Shown in pieces: positions 11,073 through 22,912 of a stretch of 64,000 nt of DNA (position 1 is the first letter of the stretch; each line of letters begins with the position of its first letter). Location of the stretch: the NCBI GenBank assembly GCA_023627715.1, contig JAMAHW010000022.1, positions 186,001-250,000 on the forward strand. Direction: 5' to 3'. The notes beneath the pieces were generated by a model, which made no database searches, had not been told where the DNA came from, and saw only the letters and a program-made list of their open reading frames with translations. A program made the position numbers and the translations under genes. The DNA comes from Periconia sp. R9002. Lineage: Eukaryota > Ascomycota > Dothideomycetes > Pleosporales > Periconiaceae.

Positions 11073-12108
11073 AAGTGGAATTACTTCTCAGTCACTTGCT
11101 ACTACTAGCTAGGGATAGTGTTCGACTGATCTGTTATGAATAGTCAGAATCCAACAGTGCAAGGGACCAACGAGCTTACAATTTGTGTGCACGTCTACAG
11201 CCCAGATGATTACAACATGCATGTAATTGAACGCTTCAAACGGTTCGCTGGCACAGAAGGAGCCCAAACCTTTTTCATACGTTAGCAATAAACAGAGTGC
11301 CACTTTGGAACTGCTGAGCTCTGCTTGTCAATCCAGGCTGTATCTAAAGTCCCAAATCTATGATTTACGCCAGCATAACGAGAATATCGATACGGATTCT
11401 ATCATGTGAGATTAGCTCACCAACCCGTGTGTAATGTCCGAAGGGGGCTCAAACCTTAAAAAATGAAGAAAATGATTGGACCGCATGGTACATACGAACA
11501 TACTAACGCAGTACGTATCTAGTCGTTGTCAGACGAGTAATTCCAAACTCAATGTTTCGTACGTACCCAGCCCACATACCTCCATCCAAAAACTGGCATA
11601 CATACTCTGTGATATGTATCAGCCACCTCGTGCCTGAGATATAAATATTTCCAAAGTCCCACGGATACTAGCTCAACATGATACCATGGAATTTACAGGA
11701 ATTACAAATCACGGAGGCTACCCGCACTCACCCACGGTAAAGATAGAAGTTTGGTCGCTGAAAATATATTGAAGATGTATTGGGATGTTGCATACCGACG
11801 GAGACAAAGAACTGGTTGTGACTCAAGATATGGGGTGGTTATTCCCAACACCGAAACACAAAACCCAACAAAATTCTATAAGCAGCTCAGCCTCAAAATA
11901 GTACCAGTCTGATCAAATGAGCGACCTGTGGGGTAGGTAGCCTAGGACATGCACCCATATGCTGTAACCTTGGGTACAAGGTAGTCGATTATCAAGACAC
12001 CATCTAGGTTGGCGTTTTGAGACACTGATAACGCACCAAAACCTCTCTGTGTCAAGGTTACCAACTTTGTACCAGCGAAATATGTGGCTGATCCCTCTCC
12101 CGAGTACC

Positions 12109-14371
12109 CTATCCCCGCAAAGTTAAATCAATGTTTTGATTTAGTTCTCTCTCCTGGCGTTTCTTCCTCCACTCCGCCATCGCCTCCTCCCTCTTTATCT
12201 TCTCAAGCCGTTGATTTTCTTCTACAATCTCTCTCAAATCCTGCGTGATCCCGTTCTCATCCCACCGCCCTTCTTTCTTGTACTCATCTGCCCTCCTTAA
12301 AATCTCCTCACAATCCTTCCAGATTCTTGCTCGGTTGCGCAGACCTCGGAGCTCATTCCAGTGCCGCGTGATTAGCGTGTATAGCTTGTAATAGTTTGTG
12401 CGGTGAGGAGGAAGGAAGAAAGGGTTGCGTTCTGGGATGTTGGCCAGCTTCTCTTGATGCGCGGCGTTAATGTTGGCAATTGCTGAAGCTATGACTTCGT
12501 CGGTGAAGAAGGATTCGAGCTCGGGTATGTGGCTTTCGTGGGTTACAATCTTAATGTAATCGTGCAAGTGGGCGATATCACGTTCGGGTTTCTCCAATAG
12601 CTCGGGGACTTGGGAGGCGGTCATGGTGGCCCAGGTGGCGTATTTCGTTTGGGGAGAGGGGTGCTTCAGAGTTGGCCAGGCCTCCCAAAGCCAGGGCATT
12701 TCGCGGTGAATAAGGTTTTGAAAGTAGATGATTGGAATTTGGGAAAATGCGCGCGAGGTTAGGTGTAGGGCAGCGATGGTTTTGGAAGGGAGGAGATCCA
12801 GGATGGACGTGAGGAGTTCAGCGGGGAGAGACGCGAAGGGATCGTTGGAGGCTTGGGTTGAGGCTTGAGGACGACTGGGAAAAGCTCCACATCGAAAGTT
12901 GAAGCCAGGGTCGGCTTGCACAACGGAAACAAAAATTTCACGTAGCGTTGGGATGTATAAAGGATTGGCGGCAAGGTATGCGGTCCCTGGGCGGTGCTCC
13001 CAACGTGTATGATTGCAGATTTTGACATCGGGGTGACGTGGAAATGAGTGGAAATGAAACGGATCGGATTCCAGGGAGTACCAGCTCGTCAGTGCATTAA
13101 TGCCTATTTCGTTTCTCAGGAACCTGGACGCATGTTTGAACACCTCGAGACAGGATGGGTGGAAAGGCATGGCCTGCTCGTGCGCATTCATTGCGTCGTA
13201 CATGGAATTTTCTGCCTCGGGAATGTCGCATCCGTGACGTGCGGGAATGACGGTTGGGGGAAAACAATCGCGTGGTGGCATATGGTCACTGAGACCGCTG
13301 AGGAAGAAATCGCCCGTAGTCTCGAATTCCTCGTCATCTGGCAAGGGCTCAAAGGGATAGCCGTTCATTTTTCGAACCAGACACTGCAAGGTCTGACAGC
13401 CACGCATCTCTTCCACACTTATGTCGTAGCCGGAATAGCCCCCGCGGTTCTGGCAACGTGGTCCGGCGATGTGCTCGACAAGGTGCTCGTTATTTTGATC
13501 GGATAAACAAGGTACGCCTGTGCGGAGTATAAGTAAGTAAGACTCGGTGTTGAATGTGCCAATGGCCCACAAAGTCTCCGAGCGCCATTCTACGTGATGT
13601 ACCAATGTGAATGAAGTTTACTCACTGACCTGTGGTGAGACAGGATTCTCTGGCCACATTGGATGACATAAGTCAATACGTTTCTCGTGTGCAGAATCTG
13701 TAAGATCGAATGGCATGTGGTATGGGGCACCATTATACCATTCCCGGTAGACAGGGTAATCCGTTGTAAGATCCTTAATCTGCGCCTCAGTGTATGTCGT
13801 GTTGTCAAGCCAAAAGGCTCGGATATTTTCTTTTGTCATTCCTCCAGTTTCTTCTGCATTCTCATCATCACTCGCGGAAACAACTTGTGTTTGACGTGGG
13901 ACTCTCTGAGATGCTTGTTCCTCGTCTTCCGAGGAATAGTCTAAGGGTTCTTCTTCTTCATCGACGTCCTCTGGAACCCAATCGGCATCGCTGGCATCAT
14001 GTTCATCTTCTATATTTGCCTCTGATGTGTAATGGGGAACTCCAAACGCGGGAAATATCGAGTCGTCATATAGCCCTCGGTCCACAAGCATACAACCGGC
14101 GTCCTTCTGGCAAAGTGGATGGGGATCATCCCCTCTTACAAAACTTCCGAAGCGCCATTCGAAAGGGCGTGTATCAAAAGGATAGTACTCCCAAAGCGAC
14201 GGCTTCATCATAGGTCCATCAGGACCCCACGCTGCACTACGAGGCTCATCGGACTTTCGGATGCGACCAATGTTGAAACTGACGCCACAAATTTGGCAAT
14301 GTTTCTAAGTTGAACATCTGTCAGGGCTTGAAAGACAACTTCGAATAGCCACCTACCTCAGAATACCCCAT
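12109..14371 (-). CDS. F-box protein with N-terminal CxxC motif
   Basis: Exons 14357-14371 (five codons only), 13626-14304 and 12109-13589 give 724 residues. The micro-exon MGYSE is supported by the conserved beginning it creates, MGYSEKHCQICGVSFNIGRI, typical of a family of fungal F-box proteins with a zinc-binding-like CxxC near the N-terminus. An acidic stretch (about 80-125) follows, then a central region with repeated Cys, and the F-box at about residues 481-520 (DPFASLPAELLTSILDLLPS). The C-terminal 200 residues are helical and charged, ending in a Lys/Glu/Arg-rich coiled coil. F-box proteins recruit targets to SCF ubiquitin ligases; the target is unknown. The second donor could be read as GTCAGT, but only GTGAGT keeps the frame. 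Confidence 0.85.
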
Positions 14372-14778
14372 GCTGTGTTTCTCGTTTGGATTATTGAGTC
14401 AAAGGTGGTTTAGGAAGAAGCGTAGAGATTGTGAGAGGATTCGGGTGTCGTATTTCCCCTGAAGCTTCGATTAGTTAGTGTATTTCCTCTTTTGGACGGT
14501 AGCGCCGCCGCTGCCTAATGATCTCCTCACAGACCGGAAATCTAAAGACAAGAGATAAACAAGTGGTCAGTAGAAACGACGCGTATCTTATTTCTTATAT
14601 AATCTCATCGACAAGTATAGGTTGTACGTGGTGGAGGTCAATCGACAGTACCTCAACAGGTGAAATCAGGTGGGCGAGGGCGTACATATATGCCCTGCCT
14701 GGTGGATCAAACACAGAGAGGTCAAGTGATTGGGGTACAACCAACAACAATTCTTGAACGCTATATCAGTCGCGGTTA
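14372..14778. other. Short intergenic region
   Basis: About 400 bases between the F-box gene start and the stop of the upstream amino-acid permease gene; both are transcribed leftward. It should carry the F-box promoter and the permease 3' UTR. Nothing else is seen. Confidence 0.5.
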
Positions 14779-16386
14779 CTAAAAGTATGCCCATAATTTC
14801 TTCAGCCAGCCTTGTCTACCAGTAGGCGCAGCCGTCAGGACTTCCTCTGGCACTTCCCTCGCATCCAGATCCTTTCTCCTTCCAGAGTCAAGGTCGATTT
14901 CATGACTTCTCCAGAATCGCGTCTTGAACCAGAGTTTGTATCCTACGAAGATAATGCCGAATAATGGGAGCAAAATATAGGCATCTACGAATGTTCCAGC
15001 GTCAAAGGGGGCTAGCGTAGTCCAGCCCTGGACTAAGGCAAGAAATATGTTGGCGGCAAGACCAAAGTATGCGTTCCAGGGATATGCGACAGATTTGAAT
15101 GGTAAATCGTGTGGAGACCGGCCTTGAAATGACCATGCTTGTCGGAAACGGATGTGAGTGAAGGAAATAGCGCCCCACACAAGGAATGTGCACACGCCGC
15201 TCAAGTTGATGATGTAAGAGTATGCCTTGCCTCCGCCGGTAGACACGTTCATCATGGACAGTACACCAAAGAGGTTGGTGATGAGCATGGCGTAAACAGG
15301 AACACCACGGCTGTTTGTTTTTCCAATGAAGCGGGGGGCCATGCCCTGTTGAGCCATGAACAGTAGGGTTCGAGATCCAATATAGATAGAGCTGTTTGCG
15401 GCAGAAAGTACAGTGATGAAGATGAAAGCGTTAATCAGATGTACGCCACCTTCCCATCCGGCATTCTGGATGGCAATAGTCATCGGACTCTTGAGCGCTC
15501 GGCTCTCTCCATTCACTAGACCATCCGCGTTTGAGGGACAAGTGAGGCCGAAGAAGAAGGCAACGCCCATGTATACAAACAGAATGCGCCAAATTACTTG
15601 CCGAATAGCGAGGGGAACTGCGACGCTTGGGTTCTTGGTTTCCGTTGCTGCTACCGCGACGGCCTCCACTCCGGCGTAGAATGTGGAGGCAAAGACAAAG
15701 ACGGTTGCGACACCACGAAAGCCGTTCGACCACGGGCCAGGATCCCTCCAGTACCTGAATCCCAAAGCCCCTTGCTGGCCGACCAAACCTCCAGAAGCGT
15801 AGATGACAGAGAAGATGAAATACGAGACAAGACCAATGACCTTGATCAACGCAAGCCAGAACTCTGCCTCGCCAAAACTCTCCACGCCCAGCATCTGAAA
15901 ACCGAGGAAAGCAAACCAGAAGATCAGAAAGTATCCCCAAAGCGGCACTTTGTCGCTCCAAAAAACCAGGAGGGAGGAAATAACGTTGTATTCGTTAGCG
16001 AGAACGCAACCCCACAGAAGCCAATAGTTCCATCCGACGGCCACGGCGAAAGCCTTATCCACGAACCTTTCGGAAAGCGTAACGAAGGCGCCGCCAGTGG
16101 GATAGATGGTCGTCATTTCTCCAAGTGACTGCGTGACGCTGTAGGCGACAATGCCGATGATACCAAAGCCGATAAGCAGAGCAGCGGGACCACCGTTAGC
16201 GAGCGCTCCTCCCGTGCCGATAAGAATGCCAGGTCCGATGATACCAGCGAGAGCCATCATGGAAAGATGCCGCGTCTTTAGCCCGCGCTTGACACCACTG
16301 TCGGGGTCGATGTTGGCGAAATCCTCGTCACGGCCATAAGGGGAGGAGTGTTCCGCAGGCACAGTTTTCGAGTCGAGTTGAGCCAT
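14779..16386 (-). CDS. Amino-acid permease, YAT family (APC superfamily)
   Basis: Intronless 535-residue plasma-membrane transporter with about 12 hydrophobic segments. The fungal amino-acid permease signature opens the protein: KRGLKTRHLSMMALAGIIG, then PGILIGTGGALANGGPAALL (TM1) and SLGEMTTIYPTGGAF. Later landmarks are a TM6-region segment FASTFYAGVEAVAVAATET and SAANSSIYIGSRTLLFMAQQ (TM8). The hydrophilic N-terminus is short (about 35 residues), with lysines suitable for ubiquitin-dependent endocytosis. Substrate is not readable from sequence: relatives include proline, GABA and general permeases. The C-terminus ends in LKKLWAYF. No regulatory site was recognised upstream. Confidence 0.93.
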   Translation of the reverse strand: MAQLDSKTVPAEHSSPYGRDEDFANIDPDSGVKRGLKTRHLSMMALAGIIGPGILIGTGGALANGGPAALLIGFGIIGIVAYSVTQSLGEMTTIYPTGGAFVTLSERFVDKAFAVAVGWNYWLLWGCVLANEYNVISSLLVFWSDKVPLWGYFLIFWFAFLGFQMLGVESFGEAEFWLALIKVIGLVSYFIFSVIYASGGLVGQQGALGFRYWRDPGPWSNGFRGVATVFVFASTFYAGVEAVAVAATETKNPSVAVPLAIRQVIWRILFVYMGVAFFFGLTCPSNADGLVNGESRALKSPMTIAIQNAGWEGGVHLINAFIFITVLSAANSSIYIGSRTLLFMAQQGMAPRFIGKTNSRGVPVYAMLITNLFGVLSMMNVSTGGGKAYSYIINLSGVCTFLVWGAISFTHIRFRQAWSFQGRSPHDLPFKSVAYPWNAYFGLAANIFLALVQGWTTLAPFDAGTFVDAYILLPLFGIIFVGYKLWFKTRFWRSHEIDLDSGRRKDLDAREVPEEVLTAAPTGRQGWLKKLWAYF

Positions 16387-18371
16387 GGCTGCTCTGAAGA
16401 TCGATGTCGATCCTGATAGTCCAAATGGACAAGAGACGGCGGGCGGAGGCCATATCTATAGTCGAGAGATCGTACCTTGGCAATGGGATGGCACTGCTCG
16501 CGTTAGTCATTTTCGAAGTCAGCGAGATACCAGTTGATGATGCCATTGGCGGTGTCGATGTCGTGACTCGCGGGGAAGCGAACCTTGGCATCTAGATCAT
16601 CGCGTCAAAAGCCTTTCTTCTCTCATCATGTATCAGGAACACTGTACCTGTCGAAAAAATGGAGAGATAGAAATATTCAAGCGAAAGATCACGGGATAGA
16701 TAGCTGATGTGTGTGTAGTCGATGTATGCGCCACATTCCCGGCTATGCAATGCCGGAAATCTATAGAGTTCGGAGGAATTGAGATGAATGACTAGGCCGG
16801 ATCAGGCGTAGCGTATCCTGGGGTCATATAGTGGTCCTCTCCACAAAAATCCAAGAGGTTGAGGCAGACTGCGATATCTATTTGTTTTCTACAAGTACAT
16901 GTCATCGACCCATTCCTCGTGCATATTGACTCGCAGATAGTGTATCTCAATAATAGACGCTTACGCCCTCCTGTGTATGTGTCTTCTTTGTGCTATAACC
17001 GAATTCTACGTACACAAAGGATGCCCACATCTCTTATATAGATCTATTCCATTAGCCAAGAGAATTCTTCATGTTGATTCAACTGATCACAGAGCAGGGT
17101 ATCAGAAAATCCTCCGATAGGCGTGTAAAGCGTGTCACTGCAGGAGCGTAGAAAACACATCAGGAATTGTCTGGCTCAAATAAGTGGGAGCCCCCTACTC
17201 GATCCACGACAGACCGATAAATTACGGAGTGAATTCCATCTGCCATTACCAATTACTCAGTGCAGTATCTTCTTACATAGCTGCCTGAATTACCTAAGAA
17301 TGTAGGCAGCGCACAAGCACGACACTCACGTCATTGGCGCCACCACCCAGTCACTTTTATTTTACCATTGGTTCCCCCTGAAACTTGTACTTGCGGTGGA
17401 CAGAAATAACACAAACCAAAATGTTACACTTCATAAAACAAGCATTTATTGATTTCCCGAAACGAATCAGAAACATGCGCTGACTAAATCAGACCAGAAA
17501 CATCAGATGGGACGTCTTCGCACATTGACGCCTTAAAGCCATCATTTAATTGTATAGCCCAAAGGGTATTATAACACGAATTGAGGCGAACAGGAAGTAG
17601 CTCACAAGTTTAAGAGTATGTATACCAGGAATAATTCAACGAACATACACACAACCTAATTTATATCGCGATGAAGCTCATAAATTTTCTACTGCGACAA
17701 TTCTTACAAAATCAATACCTCGATCGTACTGACACCATACAACTCTCGCCCAAACCTTACGTATCTTATCGTTCGCATCCACATCCTCACCCCTCCACCA
17801 CGAGCGCACAACAAACCTCCCTCTCCACATCTACACCCTTTCCTCCAGCATGCGAACGTAACAAACAAACGTAAACAGGATGGTCGGTTCCATCCCTCAT
17901 TGGCCGCCAGTGGAACCAATCTCAGCGCGACGATCCCACTGGCTAGGATGTCGCACACAGCACATTTGCCGGCAGCCGAGCAATGTTCCTTTAACAACCC
18001 CATCAACCAACGAAACGGAGAGCAGCAGGGCGATGCGTGCCAACAAGATCGCCTCCCAGGTCGATATCACTCATTAAAGCGAAGATCAGAGACACGAGAT
18101 TGATTAATAAATTGATTATTCGCATGCAAGGAATGAGAGAGGGGGCGAATGATTATATGGAGAAAAGAGAAAATGGCGATAACAAAGACTACCTTTTAAT
18201 GAGGGTTGAGTCGTAATGGTTGATATAAGAAGGACCCGGTAAGAAGATAAATGAACGGGAGAAGGTAGTGAAGGATAAAGACCGACAGCCTGTTCTCTTC
18301 CCAGTGAGAGTTCATACCACATACCAATCTCACCTCTCAGGTGCAAGACAAACAGAACGGTGACAACAAAT
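16387..18371. other. Intergenic region between divergent genes
   Basis: About 2 kb shared by the divergently transcribed amino-acid permease and DUF1996 genes. Open frames around 17670-18106 on both strands are unrelated to any family I know and are compositionally odd. No repeat or RNA gene is seen. Confidence 0.45.
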
Positions 18372-19712
18372 ATGAAACATCTCACACCGGTATCAGCCCT
18401 CGCGCTGCTACTCGCACCAGCAGCCCATGCAGGGCTCCGCTTCCCATGCTCAACCCTCACGATCCAACGCTTGGATCCAGTTGTGCAACCTGGGTCGCTG
18501 CCGTCATCGCACTTGCACCACATCGTCGGTGGCAATGCGTTCAATGCGAGCATGGAAGGTGACGTCGGGGAGCGAGCTACGTGCACGACGTGTCAGATGT
18601 CTGAGGATTTCAGGTACTTTCACCACCTCACCTCACCTCACCCGAATGAAGTGCAACATGTCCTTGGCCAATAAAGTACTAACCATACGGCGTGAAAAAT
18701 AGCAACTACTGGACCGCAGTACTCTTCTTCAAGCACCCCACCAACGGCTCCTACCACCGCGTCCCCGTGGTCCCCGTACAGCCTCTCCTAGGTGGCTCGC
18801 AGGGCGCCTCCGGTGGACTGACCGTGTACTACACCCAGTTCGACCTATCGCGCGACAACCTCAAGCAGCAGGCCATTACACCCTTCAAGCCGGGTTTCCG
18901 CATGACCGTCGGCTCGCCCACCGAGACCGGAAAACCGCACGTTGGGTTGCGGTATCAGTGCCTCACGGGGCAGAGTCGAGGCCCTGAGATTTCCGATTTC
19001 CCCGATAAACCGTGTTCAGGAGGCATTTTTGTTACGCAGCATTTCCCTGCGTGAGTATTTCCCTCAGTGTGGTACCTTTTGCGAGATTTTGCAGGCTAAT
19101 GGGGAGGGAATTGTTGTAGTTGCTGGGACGGGAAAAATCTGGACAGTCCAGATCATCAATCGCACATGTACAACACCATCACACTTGATGGCTTCACCAA
19201 CGCTCCGGCATGCCCGTCCTCGCATCCCGTCCGCGTCCCCCAGGTCACGTTCGAAACCGTCTGGGACACTACCCAGTTCAACAGCATGTGGCCGTCTGGC
19301 ACGCCGAATCCATTTGTGTGGAGCTTCATGGGCAAGGCCGGCGGAACGCATGCAGATTATGTCAGTTCATTTCCTTTACATTACTTTCGGGAGTAGTTGT
19401 ACGGGCGATTCGGCGATAGTATTATCTGGGTGCTGTGCTGACAAGAGGATGTTAGATGTTTGGCTGGAAAGGCGACGCTTTGCAACGTGCCATGGCGAAG
19501 TCGGAATGCTTCTACGATGGCTGCGGATCCATCACCAAGCAGGCTATGACGAACGCGAACCGATGCACCGTCAAAGATTTTGTAGGAGAGCAGACCGATG
19601 GCTGTAAGTTTTGCCGTTCCTTTATCTTGATATTGTCAACCTCTGCATTTAAAGAATGCAATGATGGCTAACTTATCATTCTCTAGGGTTGGATAAACTG
19701 CCGGGTATGTAA
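18372..19712 (+). CDS. Secreted DUF1996 protein
   Basis: Five exons, 18372-18613, 18703-19050, 19120-19360, 19456-19603 and 19687-19712, give 334 residues. A signal peptide (MKHLTPVSALALLLAPAAHAG) is followed by a single DUF1996 domain. Its landmarks are conserved: FPCSTLTIQRLDPVVQPG, then SSHLHHIVGGNAFN, YWTAVLFFKHPTNGSYHRVP, PACWDGKNLDSPDHQSHMYN (created by the second splice) and HADYMFGWKGDALQRAM (created by the third). The family's usual ending WLDKLPG is completed by a 26-base last exon. DUF1996 proteins are secreted by many ascomycetes, are often induced with plant-cell-wall enzymes and have no established activity. There is no C-terminal WSC or CBM module. Another ATG in frame lies 12 bases upstream; the one chosen gives the better signal peptide. 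Confidence 0.92.
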
Positions 19713-19879
19713 GTAAACTGTGAGGAAGAACGTTCATCGCGACTTCAAAGGGGACAGGAAGGCTCCCATAAGAAGTTCGTTTCTATGGGCTGATAGTGCA
19801 ATGTAATACATCGATTTTTGCTACCGCGTACCAAACCTCGTTTTTTTATCCACGTATATGATGTGACAGGTGCTCATAA

Positions 19880-21643
19880 TTATAGTCCTTTTAAGCTGTC
19901 CGGTGTTTCAACGTCGTCTTCAAACCCTTCCTCGTCCATTCCAAACGCCTCTAGTTCTGCAGCAAGATTGAATGCGTTACGCCGGCTACTCCCACTTTTT
20001 CTATTTTTGTCTTTCGCTTTCTGAGTCGCGCGCCTGATGAGGGTTTTAATGGGCTTCGGCGGTGCACGTCTTGAGCCTTTGAGAATCGAAGTCGGGACGG
20101 ATTGTGGAGTAGAAGTTTTGTAGCCGTCATCGATCCAGCGTGGAGGAGCGTTTATATAGTCTTTTTCTTCCTCGGTGAGACGAAACGAGTTGTTCGGTTG
20201 CTGAATGTCTCTGGATGTATGTGGACTGGATAGAGAAGAAACTGACCGTGCGACCGAAGCAAAAATTCCCGAACTGGATGCGTGAGAGAGGGGCTCTGGG
20301 GTTTCTGTGTCCGTAGATCTTCCCTCGATATGCACAACGCCTGCTTGCCTCAAAGCAGCTTCGACGTCCCGTCGCCAGGGAGGCACATCTTCAGTAACCT
20401 TCGCATCTCTATTCCCTCCGCGTTTCCCCTCCTGACGCTCTTGTACTTCAAGCTGCTTTAAAACACTCTGTAGAAGAAAGTGAACATTCAACTTCTCGTA
20501 TGGCCGAAGGCCACTGCCAGGAATTTGTATGTCGCCGCACGCATCAAATCGAATGACTTCTTGGTAAGCTTTAGCCGCATCATCCCAGTAACGTTGAAAC
20601 TGAGCAGCACGACCTAACCAGTAATAAGAACGGGCAATAAAACCATCGCTTTGGATCTCTTTCGAAAGCGACAGGGCCCGGTCAGCGTGGTTGCTCATTC
20701 TGATGCATGCGCGGTGTTTTGCGGCATCATCTACTCGCAGGCGTCTTTCTGATGCAGTAATCGTGCAGCCAATAACTTCGCAACTGATAAGTGCCATTTG
20801 AATGCGCGCCATAATTATTTGACTCCGATATGAGGAACTGTCGAGAAAAGGTACCGAGAAGGCATCCTGTGGGGATGTAAAGGATTGCTGAGAGTATACC
20901 GATTCATTGTGACCTTCGTTCAAGTTCAAATTAACGTCCGGTTCGGATGAAACGATGCTTGAATGAGTTTTGGATAGCTTTTTGATACCACGTCCGTGCC
21001 ATGGTTCCATGGCGTATTCAAATGGAAAGTCAAAATTTAGTGACTCGAGTGTTTCTGCAACGAGTTCTCCTGATGAATCTTCTGACCTTTTAAATGCATG
21101 CTCCAGGGGTACAGTAGGTATCTGAGATTCCATAATCTCTTTATCGGTGTCACCAGGGTGATATATAGGCGTATGTGTGCTCACTGCAGGTATTTGACGA
21201 GACGAAATGTCAGCAGCGTCAGACTCTGGCATGTCCACATCGACACCCTTTCCCTTGCCTTTGTCCCTCTCACCGCCGATGGCAATCTCATTCTCCCCTG
21301 CATCTCCAGTTTGGGTACCTAAAAATTTCGCTTTGGGTCCATCAATTAGAGGATCATGTAACTTGTCAACCGTCTCCCAGGGCCGCCGCCTCTCTTCGGC
21401 AATACTACCAATCGAGTGTGGGCTACGACTGGCAGACGTACTACGGTTTTCCATCAACTTTTTAAGTGTTTCTGACACAAATGGTCCTCTTCTTATCGTT
21501 CGGTGGACGACGTGTCCTTGATTTGTAGAGGGGGTTTTAGGGTTTGGCCAATCGAGATTTGCAATAATCTTCGATGATGTATTATCGACATCAGAGAGTG
21601 CACTCAGATTAATAGAAAGACTTTGTTGCTCATCCTTGGTCAT
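19880..21643 (-). CDS. TPR-like helical protein, unknown function
   Basis: Open frame on the minus strand; the start MTKDEQQSLSIN at 21643 (AACATGAC context) gives 587 residues, while the same frame extends 54 codons further to 21805. The N-terminal half is low-complexity and charged, with a basic KGKGKG patch and Ser-rich segments. Around the middle are alpha-helical hairpins reminiscent of TPRs: ADRALSLSKEIQSDGFIARS, then YYWLGRAAQFQRYWDDAAKA. The C-terminal quarter is rich in Ser/Pro/Lys and ends acidic. It lies directly downstream of another TPR-like gene with a similar helical pair. I recognise no named family; a scaffold role is only a guess. No intron is needed. Confidence 0.75.
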   Translation of the reverse strand: MTKDEQQSLSINLSALSDVDNTSSKIIANLDWPNPKTPSTNQGHVVHRTIRRGPFVSETLKKLMENRSTSASRSPHSIGSIAEERRRPWETVDKLHDPLIDGPKAKFLGTQTGDAGENEIAIGGERDKGKGKGVDVDMPESDAADISSRQIPAVSTHTPIYHPGDTDKEIMESQIPTVPLEHAFKRSEDSSGELVAETLESLNFDFPFEYAMEPWHGRGIKKLSKTHSSIVSSEPDVNLNLNEGHNESVYSQQSFTSPQDAFSVPFLDSSSYRSQIIMARIQMALISCEVIGCTITASERRLRVDDAAKHRACIRMSNHADRALSLSKEIQSDGFIARSYYWLGRAAQFQRYWDDAAKAYQEVIRFDACGDIQIPGSGLRPYEKLNVHFLLQSVLKQLEVQERQEGKRGGNRDAKVTEDVPPWRRDVEAALRQAGVVHIEGRSTDTETPEPLSHASSSGIFASVARSVSSLSSPHTSRDIQQPNNSFRLTEEEKDYINAPPRWIDDGYKTSTPQSVPTSILKGSRRAPPKPIKTLIRRATQKAKDKNRKSGSSRRNAFNLAAELEAFGMDEEGFEDDVETPDSLKGL

Positions 21644-21911
21644 GTTGTGGTGAGAGGGTGAAGATGTGAGCTTTGATTGTAAGTTTCGGTGAGACCCTTG
21701 TGCTCTCCCTTTGTTCGCTGTAGTAACAGAGAGAACCGCCGTCTGCGTAACAAGATAACCACAGTAACAAAGAGCAGCATAAGAAAAGCGCGCTATTGGC
21801 AACAAAGAATTATGAGAAAAATGAAGTGCGTCTGCATACAGACATTATCACGATGCAAGTGTTCTTGCAGTGCCATACATTCCCAATGCTCGGCCCAATC
21901 CAATCCAAGAC

Positions 21912-22912
21912 TTAGTTCACACCCATAGACGACGATGACCGAGGAGTGATCCAACGACGAGGGATAGATAGTCGCTTTCCTTTCTTTATGTGGAGTCGGA
22001 GCTGGGAGCTTGCCGACCTACGCTTTGGCTAATATGCATCAGAAAAACGAAAGTGTGGGTAAGCGACGGGACAACATCTTACATCAATAGGCGCCTCGGT
22101 TACGGCCTGCGACGAACCATCTGAGTGTACTCGATGCGATTCGAAGCCGGATCTGCGACCAGAATTGATTTGATCATCACCTGAAGTTGTGGGTACAAGA
22201 TCAACAAAGTCCAAGCGTGCATATCATAGAAGGAAATCCAAGTTCTAGAACACCACGTCTAATACTTAGGATATCACTCACATGCGTCTAGAAGATCTCT
22301 GGCTTTAGCGGATAGCGAGCCATGATCGAAAGATATCTTGCGAAGAACGTCCCGAGCTTGCCTTGTCATCCTCAATTGGTAGAAGCAAACGCCACGCTGA
22401 TAGTGGATATTGGGCAAGTGCACGCTTAATTCCTGGACATGATCGCACAGCTGTAAAGCTTCGCTACAGACCGCAAGCGCTTCGTATAGTAAATCCGATT
22501 TGCACAGAATTCTGCTTTTTAGCAGGAGACCGTCCACTCGCGACTCTGACGTCAAAGGTCCACGCAGTAAATGTTCGACTTCTCGTAAAGCAGAACCATA
22601 GTCGTATCGCTCGCATAAGCGCTCAACGCGGCTGAAGCAGGTAATTGGTCGCTTGTTGGACTCTGAGGATGTGGTTCGGAATATATTGGCGGTACCGAAC
22701 CGTTGATTTTCACAGTTCCAACTATTGCTCAATGGGTTATCACTGTCGGGGATGCTAGAGTCAGATCGAGCCTGTCGACGGCGATGCGCAGTCCTCTCGT
22801 TCTCCAGTTCGGCTTGAGTTGCAATGCATATGTCTAGTAGGTCATGCAGGCGCGAAGTTTGCTCTTCAAAGGCAGCTCTATTAGTTGAATTAGCATACAA
22901 CGCTGCGCACAT
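21912..22912 (-). CDS. TPR-like protein; possible 5' extension broken by an amber codon
   Basis: Exons 22282-22912, 22083-22180 and 21912-22028 (donors GTGAGT and GTAAGA) encode a protein starting MCAALYANSTNR. The N-terminus is a predicted coiled coil (EEQTSRLHDLLDICIATQAE). TPR-like helical hairpins follow (LLYEALAVCSEALQLC; YQRGVCFYQLRMTRQARDVL), then a basic C-terminal tail (KRRSASSQLRLHIKKGKRL). Upstream, the same frame is open from an ATG at 23125 to 22928 and encodes coiled-coil-like sequence ending ERDTWRNTAEQYQ. It is separated from the start used here only by a TAG at 22927-22925 and four codons. Either translation begins at 22912, or a nonsense change split a longer gene. The gene lies between the radical SAM gene and the other TPR-like gene, all on one strand. 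Confidence 0.65.

Larger units (their letters stand above)
10547..12108. other. Intergenic region with an AT-rich hairpin cluster
   Basis: About 1.55 kb. The part nearest the 8-Cys gene is its promoter. At 11002-11072 three inverted repeats lie in a row (see the separate repeat entry). The rest (11100-12100) has stop codons in all frames and no conserved motif. Confidence 0.45.
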
